The notes under the pieces were generated by a model. That model ran no database searches, was not told where the DNA came from, and worked only from the letters and a program-made list of their open reading frames with translations. A stretch of DNA of 64,000 nucleotides from Paroedura picta (lineage: Eukaryota > Chordata > Lepidosauria > Squamata > Gekkonidae): the NCBI RefSeq assembly GCF_049243985.1, contig NC_135372.1, positions 101,893,318 through 101,957,317 on the forward strand, given 5' to 3'. Positions 21,655 through 32,185 of this stretch are shown here, one piece after another. The number at the start of each line of letters is the position of its first letter. Positions within the stretch are counted from its first letter, which is position 1. Position numbers and translations under genes: made by a program.

Positions 21655-21966
21655 GTAACGAAGTTTCAACTGCATCTTACATGAATCCATCGTAGATTGA
21701 AATGCTTGTATTACTCTTTCACTACTGTAGAGACTTTGAAGTTCAGGGCAATTTGGGGAGATTTCTGTACTGAAAGCACTTTTTTAATCCTTTAAAACAG
21801 ATAACAGGAAAATCCCCTATCTTGTAAAAGATATACTAGATTCAAGGATGGCCCAAAATATTTAAATACTAAAACATTCAGATAAATTAATCCTCTGATT
21901 ATAGATACCAGTTTTACAGTCATGAAGCTACAAGGTGGATGTACAGCAAACTTACATTATTAGAAA

Positions 21967-22234
21967 GTTTTAGAAGAAGAGTTGGTTCTTATATGCCGCT
22001 TTTCTCTACCCAAAGGAATCTCAAAGTCGCCTTCCCTTTCCTCTCTCCACAACAGACACCCTGTGAAGTAGATGAGGCTGAGAGAGCCCTAATATTACTA
22101 CTCAGTCAGAACAGCTTTATCAGTGCTGTGGCAAGCCCAAGGTCACCTAGCTGGCTGCATGTGGGGGAGCGCAGAATCAAACCTGGCTCGCCAGTTTAGA
22201 AATCCACTCACCTAACAACTACACCAAGCTAGCA
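21967..22234 (-). repeat. tRNA-derived SINE
   Basis: Reversed copy of the family seen at 49074 and 61446. It holds 'cctgtgaagtagatgaggct' and 'caaggtcacctagctggctg', and ends 'cctaacaactacaccaagct' (reverse of the A box). Confidence 0.85.
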
Positions 22235-22299
22235 ATAAGGGTTCAGATTAAGGGAACAGTGTAGTTTACAGGGGGGGGGATTTAAGATAATTTCCAACT

Positions 22300-22304
<5 letters not shown>

Positions 22305-22330
<26 letters not shown>

Positions 22331-22560
22331 ACATTTATTTCCCGCCACTCCCAAAATCGGCTCATGGAGGGTTACAAGTTGTCCATGCTAAATCCCCAAT
22401 AAAACCAATTTAAAACAATACAAGGACATAAAAATCAACCCCCCCCCCAAAAAAAAAACCAGAACAACATGGCGATATACTCAATCTCCCATCCCTCCAG
22501 TAAACTTCTAATAAAGGGAGTGGTGGAAAATAAATTTAAACAACAACAACAACAATAATA
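22305..22560. repeat. Unclassified repeat flanked by simple sequence
   Basis: (ATT)n at 22308-22330, then 'tttcccgccactcccaaaat' and 'ggctcatggagggttacaa', and a closing (AAC)n/(AATAAT)n at 22541-22564. The layout resembles a LINE 3' UTR; clade unknown. Confidence 0.4.
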
Positions 22561-22740
22561 ATAACCTTTGGAGATTCCTAATCAGGCTAAATTTGATTTT
22601 CAAAAATCCTTTAATTATGTTGTAAAGTCAGTTTTTTTTCTACAGACTTAGCATATATGCAGGTAAATCCCTACCTTCTCTATTAATTGCTTGGTTTTGC
22701 TGTGTTAGTGATTAACATTACTCATAACTACACAAAGAAC

Positions 22741-22925
22741 AACCAGAAGCACTTGCTTTATACTGCATTGGTGCTTCGAGATCAGTACTGTCTACTCTGA
22801 CTGGTAGTGGTTCTCCAGGATATCAAGAAGGTCTTTCATATTGCATGACAGTTTTAACTGGAGAGGCCAGGGACTGAACTTGGAACTTTGCAGATGCTAT
22901 AACACTAAGCCATGGCCTCACATCA
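22741..22925 (-). repeat. Diverged tRNA-derived (CORE-like) SINE
   Basis: Reverse of the copy type at 4590: 'tttatactgcattggtgctt', 'tgtctactctgactgg', 'ttttaactggagaggccag' and 'aacactaagccatggcc' (reverse A-box region). Confidence 0.55.
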
Positions 22926-23654
22926 TGAAACTAATGAAGCACTATCTATTGGTAACTAGGAAGCCATTATGGATGACCCATGGATAGTCTATATACATGG
23001 AGGATTAAAGAGCATGTAAGAATCATCTGTTAATGTTAAGATTTACAAGAGCTGCTTCAGGTCCTTTTTCTTTAACAAAACTGAAACGTACTGCTATGTG
23101 ACATGCTGGGGTGAAGGGTTTTTAAAAAAATTATATGAAGTAAATTACATAGTTATGGCTGCGGCTTCTCAATTAGGATCAGGAGAGGACTTACCAGGAA
23201 CAGAAGAGAAACTCTGCTGATATGCGGTGATATGCCTACATCCCTGTCCATGTGACCTGGAAGTGACAACATTACTTCTGGGATGTTAAGGTGACGCTTT
23301 GGTAATTGGTCAAAATCTGTATAGCAGAAGCCAAATTTACCACAGAGTCTTTGCTTGATGTCCGAGAAGTCATGACATCACTTCTGGGTTATTTGGGTAA
23401 TTGTGTAGTCATGTCACTGCACATCAGCAGAGCCTCCCTCTTTTGGAGGGTAAGTTACCTCAGTCATCCAGCTGATTGGCAGCTAAGTAGTGGGTCTTGT
23501 CAGCAGAGGACCCCTGTTTCTATATGTCTGCTATATTGACAGACAAGGATACAGTTTTTAATTTAAGTGATGCACCAGTTGTAGCATTTCTACAGAGCTT
23601 CGTGAAATTCACTGTGGACCCCCCTGAGTGTATTACCCCATTGTGGATATGGTT

Positions 23655-23835
23655 TCTGGCTCCTTTGAAGGCTGGACTCTGAGGAATTATATGATTTTAG
23701 GCCCCACCTCCAAAATTCCAGGAATATTTCCAACCCAGGGGTAGCTATCCTCCAGGTGGGGCCTGGAGAGCTCCTGGAATTACAGCTCATCTGCAGAGTA
23801 TAAAGATCAGTTCCCCAGGCAGAAGGGGCTGCTTT
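23655..23835 (+). repeat. GGGTTGCCA-family repeat, two adjoining pieces
   Basis: A 3' piece ('ggctggactctgaggaatta') abuts a 5' piece ('ggggtagctatcctccagg', then 'agctcctggaattacagct'), as in a partial tandem of the family. Confidence 0.5.
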
Positions 23836-24281
23836 GGACAGGATTCTAGTGGAGAAGAAATATTTAAGGCCTCCCACACAGGTTGTTGTTGAATTGAAAG
23901 ACTTGAGCCCTGATGCACAGGGTTGCTGTGCTGATGAAACAGGAAACAAAAGTACCTCTGCAACAGCATCCAGTTTTGTCTGCAGAACTTGTCAGAACTT
24001 TGGCCCAGTGAGTGGGCATGACCTGTCTGACAGGCCATGCCCACTTTCTCCCCACTTAGCCCTTAGCGTTTTATTAATAACAGCTCCTGCTGTTACAGAT
24101 AAATAAATAAAATAAAATATTGCTTAAGGCCCTTTGGCAAATTTAGCTGCTATACTACATCAGCTTTCATGCAGCCTCCTGGACTAAGAAAGTATTCTAT
24201 TTGTACTGTGACTTCATGGTGTTAAGCTTGGGTTAGCATTGATTATGTCCTTGAAAATTTGGATTTTGTCTTGTTTTTCAG

Positions 24282-24339
24282 CATTCTGATTCGGATGATG
24301 TCAATTATACAACCATTACTTTTCCAGTTCCCAAGCAAG
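24282..24339 (+). CDS. RHEX: RHEX-like gene, tyrosine-motif exon
   Basis: The acceptor is ttgtcttgtttttcag and the donor CAAG|GTATCA leaves phase 1. The exon reads HSDSDDVNYTTITFPVPKQ in phase 0, continuing exactly from the microexon. DDVNYTTITF corresponds to human EDVDYTQVVF, with the Tyr in the same VxYxx(I/V) setting, a presumed phosphotyrosine docking site. In human RHEX about 45 more residues follow, with YENI, YVNV and YDQV motifs. No exon encoding these was found to the right. Alternatively the exon could read through to the stop TAA at 24369-24371, adding only about 11 residues. Confidence 0.65.
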
Positions 24340-24627
24340 GTATCAGCACAGTTGGTGGCTATAGAGATTAAAAGAAGATATGACATGAGAATGTGGATCC
24401 CTAGGAAAGGAAACTGAATTTCAGTCGCTTCCCCTTCAATGGATAACACCACAATTGTACTCAAAAGACAATAATTCTTTTTCTGCTTCTCAATAATCAT
24501 CACTGCACCAATTTTATCCTGCTAATCTCTCTTTACTTGTCCAAAAGCAATATAAGGATACAATACCTGGGCCTTTCTTCTATATAAAGCATTGCTCAAT
24601 GGTTGGTGACTGGCTATTAAATATGTA

Positions 24628-24940
24628 TTACTGACCAATTAAGAGCCTCTTGTGGCGCAGAGTGGTAAGGCAGCCGTCTGAAAGCTTTGCCCATGAGGCT
24701 GGGAGTTCAATCCCAGCAGCCGGCTCAAGGTTGACTCAGCCTTCCATCCTTCCAAGGTCGGTAAAATGAGTACCCAGCTTGCTGGGGGGTAAACGGTAAT
24801 GACTGGGGAAGGCACTGGCAAACCACCCCGTATTGAGTCTGCCATGAAAACGCTAGAGGGCGTCACCCCAAGGGTCAGACATGACTCGGTGCTTGCACAG
24901 GGGATACCTTTACCTTTACCTTTACCTTACTGACCAATTA
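24628..24940 (+). mobile_element. Sauria-type SINE with perfect 14-bp target duplication
   Basis: SINE body 24642-24926. The tRNA-like head is 'gagcctcttgtggcgcagag' with B box 'gggagttcaatccc'; the 3' end 'gggatacctttacctttacc' is the Bov-B-like tail used for retrotransposition in trans. Flanked by TTACTGACCAATTA at 24628-24641 and 24927-24940. Four sister copies are at 30519, 46250, 52543 and 52883. Confidence 0.95.
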
Positions 24941-26160
24941 GATGATGAAATAGTAGCTGTTAGCTCCATGGTGACTGTCTTCAACCACAAAGAAGGGTTG
25001 GAATTTATTATTCTTTGGAATTTAGGTGCAGATACAAGGAGGAGAGAATCACAGTGGAAGGCTGAATAGAATAGCTGTTCTTCAGATGAACCTTACAGGG
25101 CAAAAGGTCATTTTGTACTCACTGTTTCTGGCAGGAGTAAACATAGCTGGATTGCTTGTGGGTCAGCTTATAGAAAACAAGATGGCTTTTTCTTGGAAGA
25201 GTCCAATGCCATAACAACATTTATTTGCAGGTTTTTTCATAAAATTTCACATTGGCTCTTTCTTACAAATAGGTATTGTTCAACCCCATACAAAACACAA
25301 ACAAACAAAACAGCCCAACTTATACTTTAGCCCACAATAAACCTGACATTTGAAACCACGTCATCAAAATAAAATAATTTAAAGCCTGTCCCTTTTCTGT
25401 TTGTCTTGAAACTCCATTGACAACAGAAATTAAATTCCATCACCCCTCCCTCCCCAAGATGGTCTTAAGATTCCCCCCAAACACAAGCTAGACCTTCATA
25501 GCTGATTTCATTTTTCCCCCTCCTGGAATACATGCTTATTGCTTTTTATAAAAGCATGGAAATGCTAGCTGTGGTGTCAGATCCACAGTGTAAATTGTTT
25601 GAAATTCTGTTGGCACCAAATGCAGCAACAGACAGCACTGTCCCTTAGCCCTCTTTTGGATGCTTCCCTTCTTGAATTTGGACTGTTATTCAAGTGCAGA
25701 CTGATCAGCTACTCATGCTAGAATGAAAGGGTAGCCAACTTTACAAGTCTCTGTCCTTGTGTCTCAAAGAACATCTGGCCTTTTGTTAAAACATGTTTCC
25801 CAGTGAAAAAGCAGTGTTTCATTGCAAATGAAGCTGTTGCTGAAATTAGGAAAGGGTTATGAACTGTGGAGACGTGATATTTTCAGCCTATCTTAGGGTT
25901 GCCATATTGCCAGTTGGCCAGGTTTTACGCAAAGTCTGGAAATGTCACTCAGCACCCATTTGGCACATTGTATGGCTCAGATTACCCAACCATTTGGCAG
26001 AGGAAACTTGCATAGAATGCCCAAGACTGCTGGCACAGGAATATCTCAGTGTCAGAGTTTCTCAGTATTACACGAGCATGGAACTAAGTTACCATCCAAT
26101 GTCTTTACAGTGACCGGGCTTAGGATGGCTCTTCTCTTCTCTGGACCTCTTCTGGCATGA
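24941..26160. other. Unannotated, no gene seen
   Basis: A weak acceptor (tttctggcag at 25136) opens a short frame without similarity to the RHEX C-terminus. 25880-25960 holds another 'gggttgccatattgccag' fragment. No exon is supportable. Confidence 0.3.
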
Positions 26161-26407
26161 AGAAGAAGAGTTGTTTTTATACCCTGTTTCTATACCTCAA
26201 ATGAGTCTCAAAATGGCTTACAATCCCTTCCCTTCCTCTCCCCAAAACAGATATCCTATGAGGCATGTGAGGCTGAGAAAGTTCTGAAAGAACTGTGAGT
26301 AGCCTAAGATCACCCAGCTGTCTTCATACGGAAGAGTGGGGAATCAAACCCAATTCTCCAGATTAGAGTCCACTAGCCTTTAATCACTACACCATGCTGG
26401 CTCTCTC
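26161..26407 (-). repeat. tRNA-derived SINE, diverged
   Basis: 'agaagaagagttgttttta' at the left, 'gatcacccagctgtcttcat' in the middle, and 'cactacaccatgctggctct' at the right (reverse A box). Confidence 0.8.
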
Positions 26408-28076
26408 AGATCCAGGATGTTGTTTATTTATGGTCCCTATGTGGGCACAGTATTAATGGATAGGGATTTGCACAATACGGAAAAATCTAGTTCAGTTCAA
26501 TTGTGGTGAACTCAAGAACCAAACTGTGAACTGTCACAAACTATAAAGGCTTCATACAAAATGAACTAGTTCATGAAGACCATGATGTGGTAGAACACCC
26601 CCTCCCAGATGCTGGAAACACCAAACTCAGGGAGGATCTGACTATCCTCTGCCTGCCTTCCAAATTGGGATACAAATGGATTTATGGTGTCTGAGTTACA
26701 GACCCGAGGTGGGAGAATTTTTGCCAGCCCAGCAGAGCCAGTGCAAACCCAACAAGACTGAGGTCAAGCTAGGAAAATGTTTTGGGGAAAATGTCTGACA
26801 CAGGTTCAAAGGTGTAAAAATGGACCCCCTTCAAGCTACACATATCATACTCCCAGCGAACCTAACCCTGCCAACTGCTCTTCTACAATGTCTCCAAGTT
26901 GGGGGTGGATTACATTTCTGGAGTCCTGGTTATGGATCTGCAAAGAAGTTCTCCCACCCCAATTATCTCTCTGGAGAAGACAGCTACAGATGGAGGAGAA
27001 GAGAATCCTATGCATACGGAAGCTGAACGCATAGGCTATTGGTCATGGAAATACAAAACTGCAATGAGACAGCCAGAGGATCATGTTATGCTTTATGTTT
27101 CGGACTTTTGCCAAACTATGGGTCCTTTGCCATTTATTACCCCCCCCTCCAAAATGCAGCGAGCATTTATGTTAGTGAGATTTAATGCTCTTCCCTTGGC
27201 TGTTCTCCTGGGCAAAGTCTGCACTTATTTTGTTTATTCCATTGTCAATCCTGTTGAATTCAGATCGATTGGAACTCGGGTCTTCCTCTTCCCCTCCCCC
27301 TCCCCATTGAAACAGGAAAGTGTTCTGCAGGTGGTTAGGGTAGTTCAGAAGGGGGGGGGAGCCAAGCCTCTTTCTTTCTTTTCTTGAAGGGGGGGGGAAG
27401 GATCAAAGAAGGCAGAGGAGGGAGAAAAAAATCCAAGACCAACAGAAGTTGAGAGAAATTAGGGGCTTCTCCTTTAAGGCAAGATTGTCACATGGCCACC
27501 TTTGGCCAATCAGGGTGTCTCTGCCATGGAGGTTCAAAACAGCCTGCTTTCTCAATCCGAATCTTGAAATATTGAGCATTAAAAGCACTCTAAGATATTG
27601 CACAATAAAGGTAGGGTCACTCCGGATCAATCCTTCTTGCTGCAGAAGGGAAACTATGCTGTTAAATCATTTGAATTTTAAAGCTAATACTGGTAAGTTG
27701 GTTGGAAAACTTCTGGTAGCTGTAAAAATAGCACAGAACCAATTTAGAAAAAAGTATCCATAGCATTTTACACTGATTAGCCAAATGTAAAAAATTGCAT
27801 TTCATGTTCATTTTAAATAATGCAGACAACCACAGTTGGTCAACTGTGAACAAAATGAATCAAACCTAGGACAGAATAATGCAGAAATTTAGGGAGCTGT
27901 ATAAAAAACCATTGTCTGCCTAAAAAATGAGCTGCTGTCCCTGTAAAATTGCCAGATGATCGCATTGCCAGATGATCCCATGCCTTCGCTTAATCATTAT
28001 AGTCCACTTGGTATTATACTCACTTCAACTAATGGCATTGGAGTCAGCCTTCCTATGTGATTAAGTAAACCTAAAT
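26408..28076. other. Intergenic with scattered repeat remnants
   Basis: 26470-26590 ('aaccaaactgtgaactgtca') resembles 51297-51400 and is likely a shared repeat. 27150-27215 encodes MQRAFMLVRFNALPLAVL, matching the LINE at 43.5-44.5 kb (RTFMLARTNTLPSAVL) and so a fragment of it. Several G and C runs occur at 27140-27395. Confidence 0.4.
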
Positions 28077-28198
28077 CAGGGGTGGCCAAACTGTGGCTCT
28101 CCAGATGTCCACAGACTACAATTACCATGAGCCTCTGTCAGCATGCATGGTAATTGTCATTCATGGACAGCTGGAGAGACACAGTTTGGCCACTCCTT
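28077..28198. mobile_element. hAT-like foldback MITE
   Basis: Arms 'caggggtggccaaactgtgg' and, inverted at the right, 'acacagtttggccactcctt' surround a central inverted segment ('caattaccatgagcctctg' versus 'catgcatggtaattg'). Related to 15157-15292. Confidence 0.75.
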
Positions 28199-28224
28199 TC
28201 CTGATTTTATGAACTAAGGCAGAT

Positions 28225-28475
28225 TGTGAGTGGGTGAGCAGGAAGGGATGTGCCAGTGGCCCTTCCTTGCATACCCAGGTAATTGCTGAGTGCCACTGTG
28301 GGATAGGAGATCAATTTCCTCCATGCCAGGCTGGATTGTGGAGATTTTTGGTGGTGAGAGGATCATTTAGGCATGAAATTGGGGTCACTGTGGTTGGGCA
28401 GGTAGTTGTGAGTTCCTGCATTGTGCAGGGGGTTGGACTAGATGACCCTGGAGATCCCTTCCAACTCTATCTTTA
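28225..28475 (+). repeat. CR1-type LINE 3' end
   Basis: Ends 'cagggggttggactagatga' and 'atcccttccaactctat', the standard CR1 3' terminal block. The preceding 200 bp is diverged. Confidence 0.65.
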
Positions 28476-28477
28476 AA

Positions 28478-29105
28478 CAGCCCCATGGCGCAGAGCGCCA
28501 CGGACTAAATAAAGCAGTAAGGGCTGTGTGGGAGGAGTTAGGGTGGGCCCTGTCCGGGATAAAAACTCGGAGGGGGCCAATCAGGAGCCGCAAAGCGGCT
28601 CCTGATTGGCCCCTCCGAGTGTCCATCCCGCCCCAAGCAGCCAATGGGGAGCTGCGCAAAGCGCGGCTCCCCCTTGGCTGCTTCACCCGCCCAGGGAATA
28701 TGGCGGAGCGGCCGGGAGAAGGCTTCAGAGAGCCTCGGGTGGGGGGGTGGGCCAGGCAGCCTTCTCCCGGCCGGCGGAGCAGCCTTGCCGCGTCGGAGAT
28801 GCGGCGAGGCTGGTCCACCGGCCGGGAGAAGGCTCCAGAGAGCCTCGGGTGGGGGGTGGCCCGGCCAGCCTTCTCCCGGCCAGCGGAGCGGCCTCACCAG
28901 GGCGGCAATCACCACCAGAAGCCGCCGCCACCGCCTGAGCCCCGGGAACCGCCCGCCAGCCTTGCTCCCTTTGCCAGGGTGGGAATCGCTGCAAGAAGCC
29001 GCCGCCGCCGCCCAAGGCCCCGGCGCCGCCCGCCAGCCGCGGGGAGAAGGCCAACCAGCGCACCGCCCAGCAGGAGCTGAAGCTATGGCAGCGCGCCGAG
29101 ATCTA
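28478..29105. repeat. GC-rich island with serial hairpins and a tandem duplication
   Basis: CpG-dense. Hairpin 1: arms 28565-28591 and 28595-28620 with an AAA loop, identical except for one extra G, each arm with a CCAAT/ATTGG box. Hairpin 2: arms 28635-28657 and 28661-28683, also an AAA loop, 2 mismatches in 23. Hairpins 3 and 4 use CCGGGAGAAGGCT against AGCCTTCTCCCGG (28712-28724 with 28758-28770, and 28822-28834 with 28867-28879) and are two copies of a roughly 110-bp tandem unit. A Pro/Ala-rich open frame runs to about 29127 and ends GEKANQRTAQQELKLWQRA. It could be a CpG-island promoter with a 5' exon, or a GC-rich repeat family; I cannot decide. Confidence 0.6.
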
Positions 29106-30210
29106 TGAGTCATACAATGGGCTTTGCCTCTAGTGATTCTATAAAATGGTCATCCTTAGTCCTAGACATGAAAACATTTTACAGCACATCTTGTAGATTC
29201 AGAGTTTGTACTTCCCTTTTCCACTTCTGTCTTTTAACAAGACTGTATAAAGTGAAACTTCACAGCTCAACACAAAATTTCCCCAAGATCTTATTAAAAA
29301 TTCAGGCACTAGATGCTGTCGCAGTCCGGTGTGTCTGATAATCGGTTTTTTAACAGACTGTACAGGAAAGCAATGATCTTGAGAGCTCATGGTGATTGCA
29401 GGCAATAAGATGATGGCTCAACAATAAAAGAGAACAGCCTTTTAAAAACCAGTTATTTCTTGCAATATTCATAATCTCTTCCTATTATAGTGGGTTCTAT
29501 GCCCCCAAATTTCCTTCCACTGAATTGTCATTCAATTAAATTCACTGCCGTTGCTTCTTAAAAATTGCTAGTAAGATCTCCCTCAGGATATATATCTATG
29601 CTATAGACTTTGACCAAAATCACACAAGTATTGCAAAAATTGGATTGAAAAGCAATCTTCCCACACAGCCATCAATCTCTGAAACGTAGTACTAGTGGAT
29701 TTCAAACTGTACTTCTGGTTTTTACATGCCAGAAACCTGACACTCACACATTTGACCTGTCTTTCTGTTTTCCAGATCTACACATCAACAGAGGGAAAAG
29801 GGCTGAAAAACAATTTAAATTGCATGTCTGAATTTGGCCTTAAAGCTGCCTAAGTAAGTCCCAGCCCTAGGCTTGGGGGGGGGGGCAGGGGGAGCCATGA
29901 CAGTTAAACCAATATATAAATATTAGATGTTTGCAGTTGCATATGATTTAAAATGTCACAGGGGTGAAGGTTAAGGATGGACTAATGGGCAACATTGGCG
30001 GGATAGTGTTGTCAATTGACCCTATTTTACAAGAAAGAGTCAAATGATTTCAACTAGAAGGAATTTATTTTGAATAATTAAAAAACCATGCTTCCTACAG
30101 TCTTGCAGCTCTTGCTTCTGGATTAGGTTATCATATCCCTCCCTTCAAGATGTGTAAAAATCAGATAAGTTTTTTTCCATTGAATTAGACTAACAATGAA
30201 TTAGAGATGG

Positions 30211-30213
<3 letters not shown>
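29106..30213. other. Unannotated, no gene seen
   Basis: Returns abruptly to AT-rich DNA right of the GC island. A G run lies at 29875-29886. Nothing recognisable. Confidence 0.3.

Positions 30214-30262
<49 letters not shown>
30214..30262. repeat. (GA)n microsatellite
   Basis: About 24 uninterrupted GA units. Confidence 0.95.
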
Positions 30263-30264
<2 letters not shown>

Positions 30265-30507
30265 ACTCAATTTCACAATGAGACAGGAAATGGAATGATT
30301 CTTACTAACTTTTGGGGGCTATTACTCCATAGAAATCCATCCTCACATCTGCAACCTGCTGGTTTTGACCTATAAAGTAAAAGTGGCAACATTGGAGTGG
30401 GAATTGGGTAGTTCCCAAATGATTAAAGCCATTTTAGGCCCAGGAATCTCACTTTGGTATTTCACAGCTGTACAGCAAAGGATGCATCTAGAATGGCTGG
30501 TCTCCTC

Positions 30508-30822
30508 ATGATACATAAAGGTAAAGTTAAAGGTATCCCCTGTGCAAGCACCGGGTCATGTCTGACCCTTGGGGTGACGCCCTCTAGCGTTTTCATGGCA
30601 GACTCAATACAGGGTGGTTTGCCAGTGCCTTCCCTAGTCATTACTGTTTACCCCCCAGCAAGCTGGGTACTCATTTTACCAACCTCGGAAGGATGGAAGG
30701 CTGAGTCAACCTTGAGCCGGCTGCTGGGATTGAACTCCCAGTCTCATGGGCAGACAGCTTCAGACAGCATTTCTGCTGCCTTACCACTCTGCGCCACAAG
30801 AGGCTCTGATAATGATACATAA
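30508..30822 (-). mobile_element. Sauria-type SINE with 11-bp target duplication
   Basis: Reversed copy, body 30519-30811. It begins with the inverted tail 'aaggtaaagttaaaggtatc' and ends 'gcgccacaagaggctc'. Flanked by ATGATACATAA at 30508-30518 and 30812-30822. Confidence 0.95.
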
Positions 30823-31159
30823 TGGTACTTGATACATAATGGTACTTAAACTGCCCCTTAGTGCCTGTTATTCTTTGTGAAGCCAGCAGACTTGCTAAAG
30901 CAGGGTGGAAAGAATGAAGAGAATGGAGAATGAAGGTCAGGGACATACATCTGCATACTCTTTCCTGCTTTCAAGAGTTTCTAAAGCTATGGAGAGAGTC
31001 TTGGGCACACTCAGCTGATAATAATACAGATGAAAGAAAAACAGTGTGTGAAAAATGATGAAGCTGAGAAAAGCATCACTGACACAACCCTGAACGCTGC
31101 ACTGACACATCTAGCTATGCATTCAAAGGTTCTAGCAGCTATCATGGTTTTCCCTTGAA

Positions 31160-31462
31160 GTCATCTTGGAGGAGGGCAGGATGCTGTTTCTGTTGGCTGC
31201 AGAGGAGAGGACACGCAGTAATGGGTTTAAACTTCAAGTACGATAAAGGCTAGATATCAGGGGGAAAAAATTCACAGTCAGAGTAGTTCAGCAGTGGAAT
31301 AGGCTGCCTAAGGAGGTGGTGAGCTCCCCCTCACTGGCAGTCTTCAAGCAAAGGCTGGATACACACTTTTCTTGGATGCTTTAGGATGGTTAGGGTTGAT
31401 CCTGCGTTGAGCAGGGGGTTGGACTAGATGGCCTAATGGCCCCTTCCAACTCTATGATTCTA
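31160..31462 (+). repeat. CR1-type LINE 3' end
   Basis: 'ggctgcagaggagaggacac', 'cagtaatgggtttaaact', 'gcctaaggaggtggtgagct' and the end block 'ggccccttccaactctatga'. Better preserved than the copy at 4895. Confidence 0.8.
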
Positions 31463-31594
31463 GATCTTGAAGACTCAAGGTTGGTGTAGATGAAATATCA
31501 CAGCTCAGTTAGCTATCCAGAGTGTACATATCACACCTATTCTGCACTCATCCATTGGCTACCCATCAGTCCCTGGACTCAGTGTCTTGATCTT

Positions 31595-32185
31595 TCATAG
31601 TTGCAGGACTACATCTCTCTCTATGGCCTACCAGGACAGCTTCCCTCCTCTGAGCAGGGCTTCCTTCCATCATCTGGGCAAAATCAACAACCCTCCCATA
31701 CACTTACATTGTTTGTAGTGACCCCCACCTTGTGGAAAGTTTTGCCCAAGGATGTCAGGAAGGTTCCCACTCGCTTGGCTTTCTACAAACTATGCCCAAC
31801 TGAATTATTCAGGGGGCTTTTTTCTTTTTACAGGAAGTAGAGCCACACTGTAAAAAAATTGTCCAGAAAGGTGCTTGGGTAAAGTGTTAGGGACTGTGGA
31901 CTATACCATTGTGTCTAGCTTGTACTGTCTGTGGCTGTATAGGAGCATACTGTGTTATTTTTCCAAATTATAATAAATCTTAATTGTTTATGCTTTGTTT
32001 CAGTTCTGTCCAGATTTCTGCATGGTTCTTGCTTTCTGCAATACTACTCCTATTGTGTTGTTTTATTGGAGGTTGATCAGATGTCCCATCCTGCTGATTG
32101 CAGTGGCTTATGCTGTAATCCACTGTGAGTCAAAGTGAAAAAAGTGGACTATAAATAGCTTAATAAAATAAAATAACATAGAGCC
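31595..32185 (+). repeat. LINE 3' fragment, L2/CR1-like
   Basis: A frame at 31601-31840 ends TLWKVLPKDVRKVPTRLAFY, the 'LWxxLPxxVRxxPT' ORF2 C-terminus. The 3' UTR-like part ends near 32185 with 'ggactataaatagcttaata' and AAAATA repeats. Open frames here belong to the element. Confidence 0.5.

Noticed and set aside
26899-27387. 162-codon plus-strand frame containing VDYISG, considered as a RHEX exon
   Set aside because: No suitable acceptor in phase. Its right half matches the LINE ORF at 43.5-44.5 kb, so it is at least partly a repeat.
30454-30822. 122-codon frame, and the similar frames at 24639, 46249, 52423 and 52936 (each with PSSVFMADSI)
   Set aside because: All are antisense readings of the Sauria-type SINEs, not a protein family.
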